This document shows positions 28,092-36,648 of a stretch of DNA of 64,000 bases, piece after piece. Under the pieces are notes generated by a model. It searched no databases. It was not told where the DNA came from and saw only the letters and a list, made by a program, of their open reading frames with translations. The translations under genes and the position numbers were made by a program. Every line of letters starts with the position of its first letter. Position 1 is the first letter of the stretch. The stretch lies in assembly GCA_016705365.1 (NCBI GenBank), contig JADIYI010000002.1, forward strand, positions 310,001-374,000, read 5' to 3'. This stretch comes from Gammaproteobacteria bacterium (GTDB taxonomy: Bacteria > Pseudomonadota > Gammaproteobacteria > Pseudomonadales > UBA5518).

Positions 28092-29473
28092 GCAATACGG
28101 TCGCGCCTGTGGAACTGGATGAATTCCTGCAGCGTCATCCCGGGACGCGGATGATCGAGACGCTCAATGTCGATGCCCATGGCATCCTGCGCGGCAAGCG
28201 CATCGCCCGCGATGAATTTCGCACCCTCTACGACAAGGGCCTCAAGGTCTGCCGCGCCAGCACCCTGCTCGACGTGAAAGGCAGCACCGTGGCCGAACTC
28301 GGACTGGGTTCACGCGATGGAGACCCCGATTGCATTGCACTGCCCGTGCCGGGCTCGCTGGCGCCGGTGCCCTGGCTGCCCTCGTGTCCGGCACAGGTGC
28401 TGATGAGTCTCGACGAACTCGACGGCACGCCCTGTGCCAGCGATCCGCGCCATATCGTGCGCAACGTGGTCGCGCGACTCGCGGAACTCGGCTACCACGC
28501 GGTGGTGGCCACCGAGCTCGAGTTCTACCTGGTCGAGGAGGATGCCGCGGGAACCCTCCAGCCGCGCCTGTCACGAGTCGGCAATACCAGCCGTCGTCAG
28601 GACGGCGTGCAATACGCGATGCTCGAGGACCTGTGGGAACTGGACGATTTTCTCGCCGACGTGTACGCGGCCTGCGAGGCGCAAGGCCTGCCGGCCGGTG
28701 CCACGCTGTCGGAATTCGCATCCGGTCAGTACGAGATCAACCTGCACCACGTCGATGACCCGGTTCTGGCCTGCGATCACGCGGTGCTGCTCAAACGCCT
28801 GATCAAGGGAGTCGCCGCGCGCCACGGGCTGACCGCGACGTTCATGGCCAAGCCTTTCGCCGAACACGCCGGCAGCGGTCTGCATATCCATACGAGTCTG
28901 TACGATGGCAACCGCAACAATGTGTTTGCGGACCCTTCCGGTGCGGCCGCGCCGGCGCATGCCCCGTTGCTGCGCCATGCCATTGGCGGCCTCGCCGCCA
29001 CCATGGCCGAGGGCATGGCGGTGTTTGCGCCCAACGCGAACTCGTATCGCCGCATCGTCCCCGGTGCCTTCGTGCCGCTGACCCCGAACTGGGGTTACAA
29101 CCACCGCGCGGTTTCGCTGCGGATCCCGATCTGCGACCCGCCCAACATGCGGGTGGAGCACCGCTCGGCCGGTGCCGATGCCAACCCCTACCTGGTCGTG
29201 GCCTGCGTGCTGGCCGGCATCCATCACGGCATCGTGAACGCCTGCGATCCGGGACCGATGATCGAATCCGGTACCTTCGTCGAGGACCCGCCGATCACCG
29301 TGCCTTATCGCTGGGACGCCGCGCTCGATCGATTCACCGGCGCATCGGTCCTGCGCTCTTATCTCGGCGAGCGCTATTGCCGGCATTACGAGATCAATCG
29401 GCGCAGCGAATGCGACCGTTTTCATGCCGAGATCAGCGACCGGGATTTCAGCTGGTACCTGCGAACCGTCTGA
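28088..29473 (+). CDS. Glutamine-synthetase-family ligase, PuuA-like (gamma-glutamylpolyamine synthetase)
   Basis: 461 residues, overlapping the hydratase stop as ATGA. It has the GS beta-grasp N-terminus and catalytic domain: VATELEFYLVEE (metal Glu), SGQYEINLHH, AGSGLHIHTSL (ATP/metal His), RRIVPGAFVPLTPNWGYNHR and RVEHRSAGADANPYL. In E. coli PuuA such an enzyme joins glutamate to putrescine before oxidation. Relatives act on isopropylamine, ethanolamine or anilines. The adjacent polyamine importer and PuuC-like dehydrogenase favour an amine substrate. It is not the housekeeping GlnA: the adenylylation-type C-terminus is lacking. Confidence 0.87.
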   Translation: MSNTVAPVELDEFLQRHPGTRMIETLNVDAHGILRGKRIARDEFRTLYDKGLKVCRASTLLDVKGSTVAELGLGSRDGDPDCIALPVPGSLAPVPWLPSCPAQVLMSLDELDGTPCASDPRHIVRNVVARLAELGYHAVVATELEFYLVEEDAAGTLQPRLSRVGNTSRRQDGVQYAMLEDLWELDDFLADVYAACEAQGLPAGATLSEFASGQYEINLHHVDDPVLACDHAVLLKRLIKGVAARHGLTATFMAKPFAEHAGSGLHIHTSLYDGNRNNVFADPSGAAAPAHAPLLRHAIGGLAATMAEGMAVFAPNANSYRRIVPGAFVPLTPNWGYNHRAVSLRIPICDPPNMRVEHRSAGADANPYLVVACVLAGIHHGIVNACDPGPMIESGTFVEDPPITVPYRWDAALDRFTGASVLRSYLGERYCRHYEINRRSECDRFHAEISDRDFSWYLRTV

Positions 29474-29512
29474 GCCGCTCTGACGCTCTCTCCTGCATTG
29501 CCGCGGCCTCGT

Positions 29513-30637
29513 TCAGCCGAGGTTCAGCGAGTATTTGTGAAATTGCGTCTCGCGTACATAACCCAGCGATTCGTACAGCGCCTGTCCGATGGTGTTGTCC
29601 ACGGCAGTTTCCAGATCGATGCGCAGCGCACCGCTCTCCACGGCATGGGCGCGGGCACGCTCCATCAGCATCCGTCCGACACCCGCGCCGCGCGCCGCGC
29701 GATCGACGAACAGATCGTACAGCACCCAATAGCGCGCCATCGCGACCGAGCACAGGGCCGGATACATCTGCGTGAAGCCTATCGCACGCCCGCTTTCGTC
29801 TTCGGCAAGAAATATCACCGAATCCTCGGCCGCGAAGCGCTGGTCGAGGTAGACACCGGCACCGCGCCGGTTCGCCGGCTGCTGGTAGAACTGCCGATAC
29901 AGGTCGAACAAGCGCGCCACCTCGGACAGATCATCGGTGGACGCGCGGCGAATGGCCGGTTTGCGGACGCCTGCGCCCGGGTGCTGCGGATCGGCGCCTT
30001 CGCCCTCCGGCATCTGGTAAGCCCAGGGAAACACACTGGCGAGGAAGGCCAGGCACTGGTTGCTGGCGCGTTCGCGCTCGAAGTCGGCGCCGATGAACAG
30101 CACGTCCTGCCAGAACTCGTCGATCAGGCCGCAAATCGCGTGCGCGATGGCGCTGGCGCTGATCGCCGGGCGAGGGTTCGCCAGCGCGATGACTTCGCGG
30201 CACAAGCCATGGATCTCGGTGAAATAGCGCTGATCCCGATGCCCGCAGATTTCCTGGTAGTCGGCGCGCGCATGCCCCTCCGACATGAACGCATACCACA
30301 CCGCGACCTTGCGCGGCTCCGTGATCTCGGGTGCCAGCGAGGCGAGCACCACGGCGCGCAGACGCTCTGCCGGCGACGATCCGGCGCGATCGAGCGCCGA
30401 ATAGACCGTGTGATCGAATTCCTCCGCGACGCTTTTCAGCGTCTCCAGCAACAGGGCTTCCTTGCTGTTGAAATAAAAATTGACTATCCCCGCGGTGAGT
30501 CCCGCATGCCCGGCGATCCGCGACAGCGTGAGGTTCGAAAAGCCCTGGCGGGCGATCGAGGTCATGGTCGCATCGATCAGCAGCCGCTTTCGTTCCTGCT
30601 GCAGTGCCTGTGAATTTTCTTTTGGTGTGATCGCCAT
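29513..30637 (-). CDS. TetR regulator fused to a GNAT acetyltransferase
   Basis: 374 residues in one frame. The ATG at 30637 has GAGG 5 nt upstream; a TTG 42 nt earlier would start inside the operator. Residues 1-208 are a BetI-like TetR repressor, with the helix-turn-helix at about 35-58 (LTLSRIAGHAGLTAGIVNFYF) and the VAVWYAFMSEGHARADYQEI block. Residues 209-228 are a Pro/Gly-rich linker. Residues 229-374 are a GNAT acetyltransferase with the acetyl-CoA loop RGAGVGRML (317-325) and a C-terminal YESLGYVRE. The fusion could acetylate the amine it senses (self-inducer clearing) or a protein. It is convergent with the GS-like gene and divergent from the aldehyde dehydrogenase. Confidence 0.87.
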   Translation of the reverse strand: MAITPKENSQALQQERKRLLIDATMTSIARQGFSNLTLSRIAGHAGLTAGIVNFYFNSKEALLLETLKSVAEEFDHTVYSALDRAGSSPAERLRAVVLASLAPEITEPRKVAVWYAFMSEGHARADYQEICGHRDQRYFTEIHGLCREVIALANPRPAISASAIAHAICGLIDEFWQDVLFIGADFERERASNQCLAFLASVFPWAYQMPEGEGADPQHPGAGVRKPAIRRASTDDLSEVARLFDLYRQFYQQPANRRGAGVYLDQRFAAEDSVIFLAEDESGRAIGFTQMYPALCSVAMARYWVLYDLFVDRAARGAGVGRMLMERARAHAVESGALRIDLETAVDNTIGQALYESLGYVRETQFHKYSLNLG

Positions 30638-30667
30638 TGCCACCTCGTGCAGGCCGGTGCCTGGATA

Positions 30668-30696
30668 TTGCTGATTCAATGCTCATTCAATATACT
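30668..30696 (+). promoter_or_regulatory. Promoter of the aldehyde dehydrogenase unit with an operator in the spacer
   Basis: TTGCTG (30668-30673) and TATACT (30691-30696) are separated by 17 nt. The spacer holds the inverted repeat TTCAATG-CT-CATTCAA (30675-30690), which on the other strand reads TTGAATG-AG-CATTGAA: six of seven half-site positions match the palindrome at 19320-19337. Repressor binding there would block RNA polymerase. A second TATAAT at 30706-30711 lacks a good -35 at the right distance. The same stretch lies upstream of the divergent TetR-GNAT gene. Confidence 0.65.
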
Positions 30697-30747
30697 ATAC
30701 AAACATATAATCGTCGCCTGACACTCCTTAAGACAGGGAACCGTGCC

Positions 30748-32265
30748 ATGAGTCTCGATTCCGCCTCATTGCTCGATCATGAGCAATGGCGCCTGCTCGC
30801 AGAACGCAGCATCGCCAACACCGACACCCGCCTGTTCATCGGCGGGGATTACTGCAACAGCCATTCCGGGCTGCGCTTCCAGTCGGTAAATCCGGCCAGC
30901 GGCGAGATTCTCGCCGACGTGCACGCGGGAAGCCAGGAGGATATCGAGCGCGCGGTGCGCGCCGCACGCAGCGCGTTCCGGGGCGGTACATGGTCAAAAA
31001 GCGCGCCGCGCGCGCGCATGGCGATCATGCAGCGCTGGGCCGACCTGATCGACGCCAATGCCGATCGCCTGTGCGTTCTCGAAACACTCGACATGGGCAA
31101 ACCCATCGGCGACGTGGTGACAGGCGATCTGCCGAGCGTGATCAATTTCATCCGTTTCTGCGCCGAATGCATCGACAAGATCGATGGCAGGGTCACCAGC
31201 ACGGAAGCGGATGCGCTGCATTTCGTGGCGCGCGAGCCCTACGGGGTGGTGGCGGCAATTTCGCCGTGGAACTACCCGCTGCTGATGGCAACCTGGAAGA
31301 TCGCGCCGGCGCTGGCGGCCGGTAACTCGGTGGTACTCAAACCCGCAGAACAGGCCCCGCTCAGCTGCCTGCTGCTGGCGCAGCTGTTTGTCGAAGCCGG
31401 TGGCCCGGCGGGCGTTCTGAACGTGGTGAACGGCATCGGCGAAATTGCCGGCAAGGCGCTCGCGTTGCATGCGGACGTCGACAAGATCAGCTTCACCGGC
31501 TCGACCGCGGTCGGCAAACTGATGCTGGTCTACGCCGGCCAGTCGAACATGAAGAAGGTGGCCCTTGAATGCGGCGGCAAATCGCCGCAGATATTTCTTG
31601 CCGACCTGCCCGACATCGACCGTGCGGTGGAGGCCGCCTGCCGCGGCATCTATTCGAACCAGGGCGAGGTATGCAATGCCGGTTCGCGGCTGCTGGTGGC
31701 ACGCAGCATCCACGAGGAGTTCGTGCAGCGTTTCATCACCCGCGCGCCCGGGCTGTTCCAGCCGGGCGACCCGCTCGATCCCGCCACCACCATGGGACCG
31801 CTGGTGGATCGCGAGGCGCAGCGGCGGGTGCTCGAATACATCGCAAGCGGCAGCAGCGAGGGTGCACGCCTGATGCTGGGCGGCGACACCCCCTCCGCGC
31901 TCGGCGAGGGCGCATTCGTCAACCCCACGCTGTTCACCGACGTGCACAGCAATATGCGCATTGCGCGCGAGGAAATCTTCGGTCCGGTTGCGAGCGTGAT
32001 CGCCTTCGATGACATCGACGAGGCGCTCGGCATCGCCAACGACACGATCTACGGCCTGGCCGCGAGCATCTGGACCCGCGATCTGGGCACTGCCCACCGC
32101 TTCATCCGCGAAATCCAGGCGGGCGTGGTGTGGGTCAACACCTTCGACGACGGTGACATGACGCAACCCTTCGGCGGTTACAAGCAGTCGGGCAACGCCA
32201 AGGACAATTGCATGGACAGCGTGCGTTCATACACACAGGAAAAGTCGGCCTGGATCCGCTTCTGA
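30748..32265 (+). CDS. puuC: Aldehyde dehydrogenase, PuuC-like (gamma-glutamyl-aminoaldehyde dehydrogenase)
   Basis: 505 residues from the ATG at 30748. NAD(P)-dependent dehydrogenase with the cofactor region ISPWNYPLLM and FTGSTAVGKL, catalytic Glu in VALECGGKSP (E274) and catalytic Cys in NQGEVCNAGS (C309). Length and sequence type match E. coli PuuC and related amino-aldehyde dehydrogenases that oxidise gamma-glutamyl-aminobutyraldehyde. It lies under the operator/promoter at 30668-30696 and is followed 26 nt later by the Rieske oxygenase. Betaine-aldehyde dehydrogenase is a close alternative, since these subfamilies are hard to separate by eye. Confidence 0.85.
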   Translation: MSLDSASLLDHEQWRLLAERSIANTDTRLFIGGDYCNSHSGLRFQSVNPASGEILADVHAGSQEDIERAVRAARSAFRGGTWSKSAPRARMAIMQRWADLIDANADRLCVLETLDMGKPIGDVVTGDLPSVINFIRFCAECIDKIDGRVTSTEADALHFVAREPYGVVAAISPWNYPLLMATWKIAPALAAGNSVVLKPAEQAPLSCLLLAQLFVEAGGPAGVLNVVNGIGEIAGKALALHADVDKISFTGSTAVGKLMLVYAGQSNMKKVALECGGKSPQIFLADLPDIDRAVEAACRGIYSNQGEVCNAGSRLLVARSIHEEFVQRFITRAPGLFQPGDPLDPATTMGPLVDREAQRRVLEYIASGSSEGARLMLGGDTPSALGEGAFVNPTLFTDVHSNMRIAREEIFGPVASVIAFDDIDEALGIANDTIYGLAASIWTRDLGTAHRFIREIQAGVVWVNTFDDGDMTQPFGGYKQSGNAKDNCMDSVRSYTQEKSAWIRF

Positions 32266-32291
32266 TCGGCCGCTGACGGGAGGAAAAACCG

Positions 32292-33587
32292 ATGTACAGC
32301 ATTGCCACCGACGTCGAGGACAGCGTCACGCGGATGCGCGCGATGGCCAGGGCCCAGCAACAGAAGCCCGGCTACTCCATCGACCGGTATTTCTATCGTT
32401 CACACGTGACCTATCGCCATGAGCTCGAGTCGATGGTCTTCCGCAGCTGGTTGTATGCGGGGCACGAGAGCCAGATTCCGAACCCGGGTGATTTCTTCCA
32501 GTACGAGGTCGGCGAGGACGCGTTCATCATCAGCCGCGACGCGGACGGCAAAGTGCATGCACTCGTCAACAGCTGCCGTCATCGCGGCGCGCGCGTCTGC
32601 GCCGATCCCGAAGGCAACCGCAAGACCTTTGTCTGCCCCTACCACGGCTGGACCTACGATTGCGGCGGCGGCTTGCGCAGCGCACGCCACATGGACCGCC
32701 TGCCCGCTTTCAAGGCCGAGCAGTTCGGCCTGCGGGAAGTCCGCGTGGTGCTGCGCCACGGAATGATCTTCATGAACTGCGATCCGCAGGCTTTCGATTT
32801 CAATCATTCGCTCGACGGTGTCGAGCATGCGCTCGCCGCCTACGATCTGGGCAGCGCGCGCGTGGCCCATCGCCAGGTCTACAAGGTCGACGCCAACTGG
32901 AAGTTCGCACTGGAGAACTACGTCGAGTGCTATCACTGCGCGACCTCGCACCGCAGCTATGCCCGCATGCATACGATCAAGGAGCTCGGCATCAACATTG
33001 CGCACCTGCGCGCTGCGCTGTACGAGCGCTCGGAGCAGCAAACCGGCGTCCGCGATCTCACCCGCGACTTCGAACAGATCTATGCTGCCGCCCCCGGCTT
33101 CGGCGCCTGCGCCTATTGCAGCCGCTACGCGCTGTACGAGGGTTTCGTGACCGGCAGCCGCGACGGCAAACCGGTCGCGCCGCTGATGGGTGCCTTCAAG
33201 GGCTACGACGGCGGCGCCGGCGATTTCCAGTTCGGGCCGCTGTGTTTCATGCTGAATTATCCGGACCATTGCGTGCTGTACCGGTTCACACCACGCTCGC
33301 TCACCGCGACCGACATGGAAATCGTGTGGTTCGTGAACGGCAATGCCGTGGAGGGACGCGATTACCGGAAGGAGGAGTTGATCTGGCTATGGCACAACAC
33401 CACGCTCGAGGACGAGTTCATCATCAAGCGCAACAGCGAGGGCGCCAACTCCCGCTTCTACGAACCCGGCCCGTATCACCCGGAATTCGAGCAAATCAGC
33501 ATCAAGTTCATCAGCTGGTACCTCGCTGCGCTGCAGCAACAGGAAGGCGGCTCCACGCACAATCCCTCGCTGCGAAGCGCCTCCTGA
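32292..33587 (+). CDS. Rieske non-heme iron oxygenase, alpha subunit (betaine/choline monooxygenase-like)
   Basis: 431 residues with GGAGG 8 nt before the ATG. The Rieske [2Fe-2S] site is C95-x-H97...C115-x2-H118 (NSCRHRG, CPYHGW). The mononuclear iron site is in ENYVECYHCATSH with H215 and H220, and a later Asp is expected to complete the triad. The ring-hydroxylating fold also includes one-component quaternary-amine monooxygenases such as choline monooxygenase and GbcA. No ferredoxin or reductase partner gene lies nearby, so electrons must come from elsewhere. In this cluster an N-demethylation or hydroxylation role fits best. Confidence 0.87.
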   Translation: MYSIATDVEDSVTRMRAMARAQQQKPGYSIDRYFYRSHVTYRHELESMVFRSWLYAGHESQIPNPGDFFQYEVGEDAFIISRDADGKVHALVNSCRHRGARVCADPEGNRKTFVCPYHGWTYDCGGGLRSARHMDRLPAFKAEQFGLREVRVVLRHGMIFMNCDPQAFDFNHSLDGVEHALAAYDLGSARVAHRQVYKVDANWKFALENYVECYHCATSHRSYARMHTIKELGINIAHLRAALYERSEQQTGVRDLTRDFEQIYAAAPGFGACAYCSRYALYEGFVTGSRDGKPVAPLMGAFKGYDGGAGDFQFGPLCFMLNYPDHCVLYRFTPRSLTATDMEIVWFVNGNAVEGRDYRKEELIWLWHNTTLEDEFIIKRNSEGANSRFYEPGPYHPEFEQISIKFISWYLAALQQQEGGSTHNPSLRSAS

Positions 33588-33594
33588 CCGCGCT

Positions 33595-36500
33595 TCAGGC
33601 AGGGTGCGCGGTCTCGATACTGCGCCGACGCGCCACCACGCTGTAGATCACGGGCACCACGAACAGGGTGAACAACGTTCCGACCAGCATGCCGAAGGTG
33701 ATCACGATGCCGATCGAGATGCGTGCCTGGGCACCGGCGCCGCTGGCGATCAGCAAGGGCATCACCCCGAACACCATTGCCGCGGTGGTCATCAGGATCG
33801 GCCGCAGACGTACCGTCGCGGCTTCGAGTACAGCCTCGCTCGCACAGAGCCCTTCGCGCTCCTGGAGCCGCTTGGCAAAATCCACGATCAGGATGCCATG
33901 CTTGCTGATCAGGCCGATCAGCGTCAGCAGTCCGACCTGGGTGTAGATATTCATGGTTGCCATACCGAGCGCGAGCGGCACCAGCGCTCCGCAGACCGAT
34001 AACGGCACGCTCACCAGTACCGTGAGCGGATCGCTGAAACTCTCGAACTGCGCGGCCAGCACCAGGTAAATGAGCACAAAGGAAAACAGGAACGTATAGA
34101 TCAGCACACTGCCCTCGGCGATGAACTGCCGCGACTGCCCGACATAGTCGGCACTGAAGCCATCGGGCAGCAGGGCGCGCGCCTGCTCATTGAACCAGGA
34201 AATCCCCTGCCCCAGCGAAACGCCGGGGCTCATCATCGCGCCGATGGTCGCGGAATTGAGCTGCTGGAACTCGGTCAGCCGGTTGGGACGGTTCTCGCGC
34301 GAACGGGTGACCACCGCCGAGAGTGGCACCAGCTCGCCCGTGCCGGTGCGCAGATAATAGGTATCGAGGCGCTCGGGCGAAAGCCGGTACTCCTGCTCGA
34401 GTTGCAGGATGACTTCATAGCTGCGGCTGTCGAGGCTGAACCGGGAGGTCTCATTGCCACCGAGAAAGGTCGCCAGCATGGCGCCGATCTGCTGCACATT
34501 CATGCCGAGTCGAGCGGCCTTGTCGCGATCGATATCGAGGCGCACTTCGGGCTTGTCGAAGCGCAGCTCCGATTCCACGTACACGAACAGGCCGCTGGCG
34601 CGTGCCTTGGCCTCGATCTCTTTGGCAACCTGATATACCAGTGCGTAGGAGCCGGTCGAGGAAACCACGAACTTCAGCGGCAAATCCGCGGAAGCACCGG
34701 GAATCGATGGAAAGTTGAACGTATTGACCCGCATCCCGGTGATATGACCCAGTTCGTCCATCAGGGACTGCTGCACATCCATCGCACTGCGCTCGCGCTC
34801 GGACCACGGATCCAGCATCAGCATCCCGAAAAACGTGTTCTGCCCCATCGCACCACTCACCAGGAAATGCCGGACATGTTCCGGCACTGCTTCGAGCACC
34901 TGCTCGACCTGGGCCACGAACATCAGGGTATATTCGACCGTGGTATTGAGTGGGCCCTGGCCCATGATATACACCTCGCCGGTATCCTCGGTCGGCGCCA
35001 GTTCCTGGGGTATTGCACGGAACAGAAAGAAAATGCTGACCAGGACGGTTGCCGCAAAAACAAATACCACCCGGCGGTTATCGAGGGTGTGCCGCAGCAG
35101 TTTGCCGTAGCGGCGCTTCAGGCTCTCGAAATTGCGGTCCACAAATCCCGCGAAGCCCTGCCCGGCGGGTTCCGGTCGCAGCAGGCGCGAACACATCATC
35201 GGCGACAGCGTAAGCGCAACCAAACCCGACACCACCACCGCACCGGCCAGCGTGAACGCGAACTCGACAAACAGTTTCCCGGTGAGTCCGCCGAGAAATC
35301 CGATCGGTGCGTACACCGCCGCGAGCGTCAGGGTCATTGCGATTACCGGAAAGGCGATCTCGCGCGCGCCCTGGTATGACGCCTCGAGCGGCGTCGACCC
35401 CTCCTCGATATGACGCTGGATGTTCTCCACCACCACGATCGCATCATCGACCACCAGGCCGATGGCAATCACCATGGCCAGCATGGTCAGCAGGTTCACC
35501 GAGAAGCCCAGCCACAGCATCACCGAGAGTACGCCGATCAGCGACAGCGGAATCGTGATCACCGGAATGATCACCGAGCGCAGCGAGCCGAGAAACAGGA
35601 AGATGATCACGATGACGATCAGACTCGCCTCGACCAGGGTCTTGACGACTTCGTTGATCGACTGGCGGATGGTGCTGGTGGCATCGAAGACAATCGATCC
35701 GTTCATGCCATCGGGCAATTGCGCGATGATCCGCGGAAGGATCGCCTTGACACGTTCACCGACTTCCAGTGGATTGGCACTGATCGCCGCACCGAGCGCG
35801 ATGAACACCGCGCCGGTACCGTTGTCGCTGACGTGCCAGTCATAGTTCTGTGCGCCGAGCTCCACCCGTGCCACATCACCGAGGCGCACGATCGAACCGG
35901 CGTCGCGGCGCACCACGAGTTGGCGAAAGCCTTCGGCGTCGCGGATACTGGTCTGCGGATTGAGATAGAACTGCAGGTATTCGCCGCGCACGGTGCCGGC
36001 CGCGCTCTGCACATTGTTGCGGGTAACCGCGACGGTGACATCCTCGGCGGTGAGATCAAAGGCTGCGAGGCGCGCGGGATCGAGCCAGATGCGCATCGCA
36101 AAATCTCGCCGCCCGTGGATCTCTACACTGCCAACCCCTTTCACCGTACTCAAAACGGGCTGCACCACACGATCGATATAATCGGTGATCTGCTGGCGTG
36201 ACAGCTCCGTGCTCGTGAAACTGAGATAGAACAACGTGCTGCTGAACATCCCGGCTTCTTTCTGCACGATCGGATCTTCGGCATCGCGCGGCAGCTGCTT
36301 GCGTTCCTGCTGCACCTTCGCGCTGATGTCGGCGAACGCGGCATCAACGCTATAACCGGCTTGCAGGTGTGCGGAAATATTAGATATCCCGTCCTCGCTG
36401 TGCGATTCGAGATAATCGATACCCTCGGCGGTGGCGAGTGCGCGCTGGAGGGGCCGCGTGATAAAGCCCTGCATCAACTCGGCGTTGGCTCCCGGGTAGA

Positions 36501-36648
36501 CCGTAATCACGTTGATCACCGGGTAGGTTATCTCCGGATACTGGCGCAGGCTGAGGCTGCCATAAGCCCGCAGCCCGAGAAACACCAGCAGCAGACTGAG
36601 CACGGTGGCCAGCACCGGCCGGCGGATGAAGATATCGGTAATGTTCAT
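33595..36648 (-). CDS. RND multidrug efflux permease (HAE1 family)
   Basis: 1017 residues in the duplicated 12-span layout. TM4 has GLVVDDAIVVVENI with both relay aspartates, and TM10 has LISKHGILIVDFA with the relay lysine. The N-terminus is the typical ITDIFIRRPVLATVLSLLL. It overlaps the adaptor stop by 4 nt (ATGA). It is convergent with the Rieske gene, with 7 nt between. It differs from the first pump of the window (DD instead of DN in TM4). An MdtB/VexF-like drug or bile-type substrate is likely. No outer-membrane partner is encoded here. Confidence 0.93.
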   Translation of the reverse strand: MNITDIFIRRPVLATVLSLLLVFLGLRAYGSLSLRQYPEITYPVINVITVYPGANAELMQGFITRPLQRALATAEGIDYLESHSEDGISNISAHLQAGYSVDAAFADISAKVQQERKQLPRDAEDPIVQKEAGMFSSTLFYLSFTSTELSRQQITDYIDRVVQPVLSTVKGVGSVEIHGRRDFAMRIWLDPARLAAFDLTAEDVTVAVTRNNVQSAAGTVRGEYLQFYLNPQTSIRDAEGFRQLVVRRDAGSIVRLGDVARVELGAQNYDWHVSDNGTGAVFIALGAAISANPLEVGERVKAILPRIIAQLPDGMNGSIVFDATSTIRQSINEVVKTLVEASLIVIVIIFLFLGSLRSVIIPVITIPLSLIGVLSVMLWLGFSVNLLTMLAMVIAIGLVVDDAIVVVENIQRHIEEGSTPLEASYQGAREIAFPVIAMTLTLAAVYAPIGFLGGLTGKLFVEFAFTLAGAVVVSGLVALTLSPMMCSRLLRPEPAGQGFAGFVDRNFESLKRRYGKLLRHTLDNRRVVFVFAATVLVSIFFLFRAIPQELAPTEDTGEVYIMGQGPLNTTVEYTLMFVAQVEQVLEAVPEHVRHFLVSGAMGQNTFFGMLMLDPWSERERSAMDVQQSLMDELGHITGMRVNTFNFPSIPGASADLPLKFVVSSTGSYALVYQVAKEIEAKARASGLFVYVESELRFDKPEVRLDIDRDKAARLGMNVQQIGAMLATFLGGNETSRFSLDSRSYEVILQLEQEYRLSPERLDTYYLRTGTGELVPLSAVVTRSRENRPNRLTEFQQLNSATIGAMMSPGVSLGQGISWFNEQARALLPDGFSADYVGQSRQFIAEGSVLIYTFLFSFVLIYLVLAAQFESFSDPLTVLVSVPLSVCGALVPLALGMATMNIYTQVGLLTLIGLISKHGILIVDFAKRLQEREGLCASEAVLEAATVRLRPILMTTAAMVFGVMPLLIASGAGAQARISIGIVITFGMLVGTLFTLFVVPVIYSVVARRRSIETAHPA

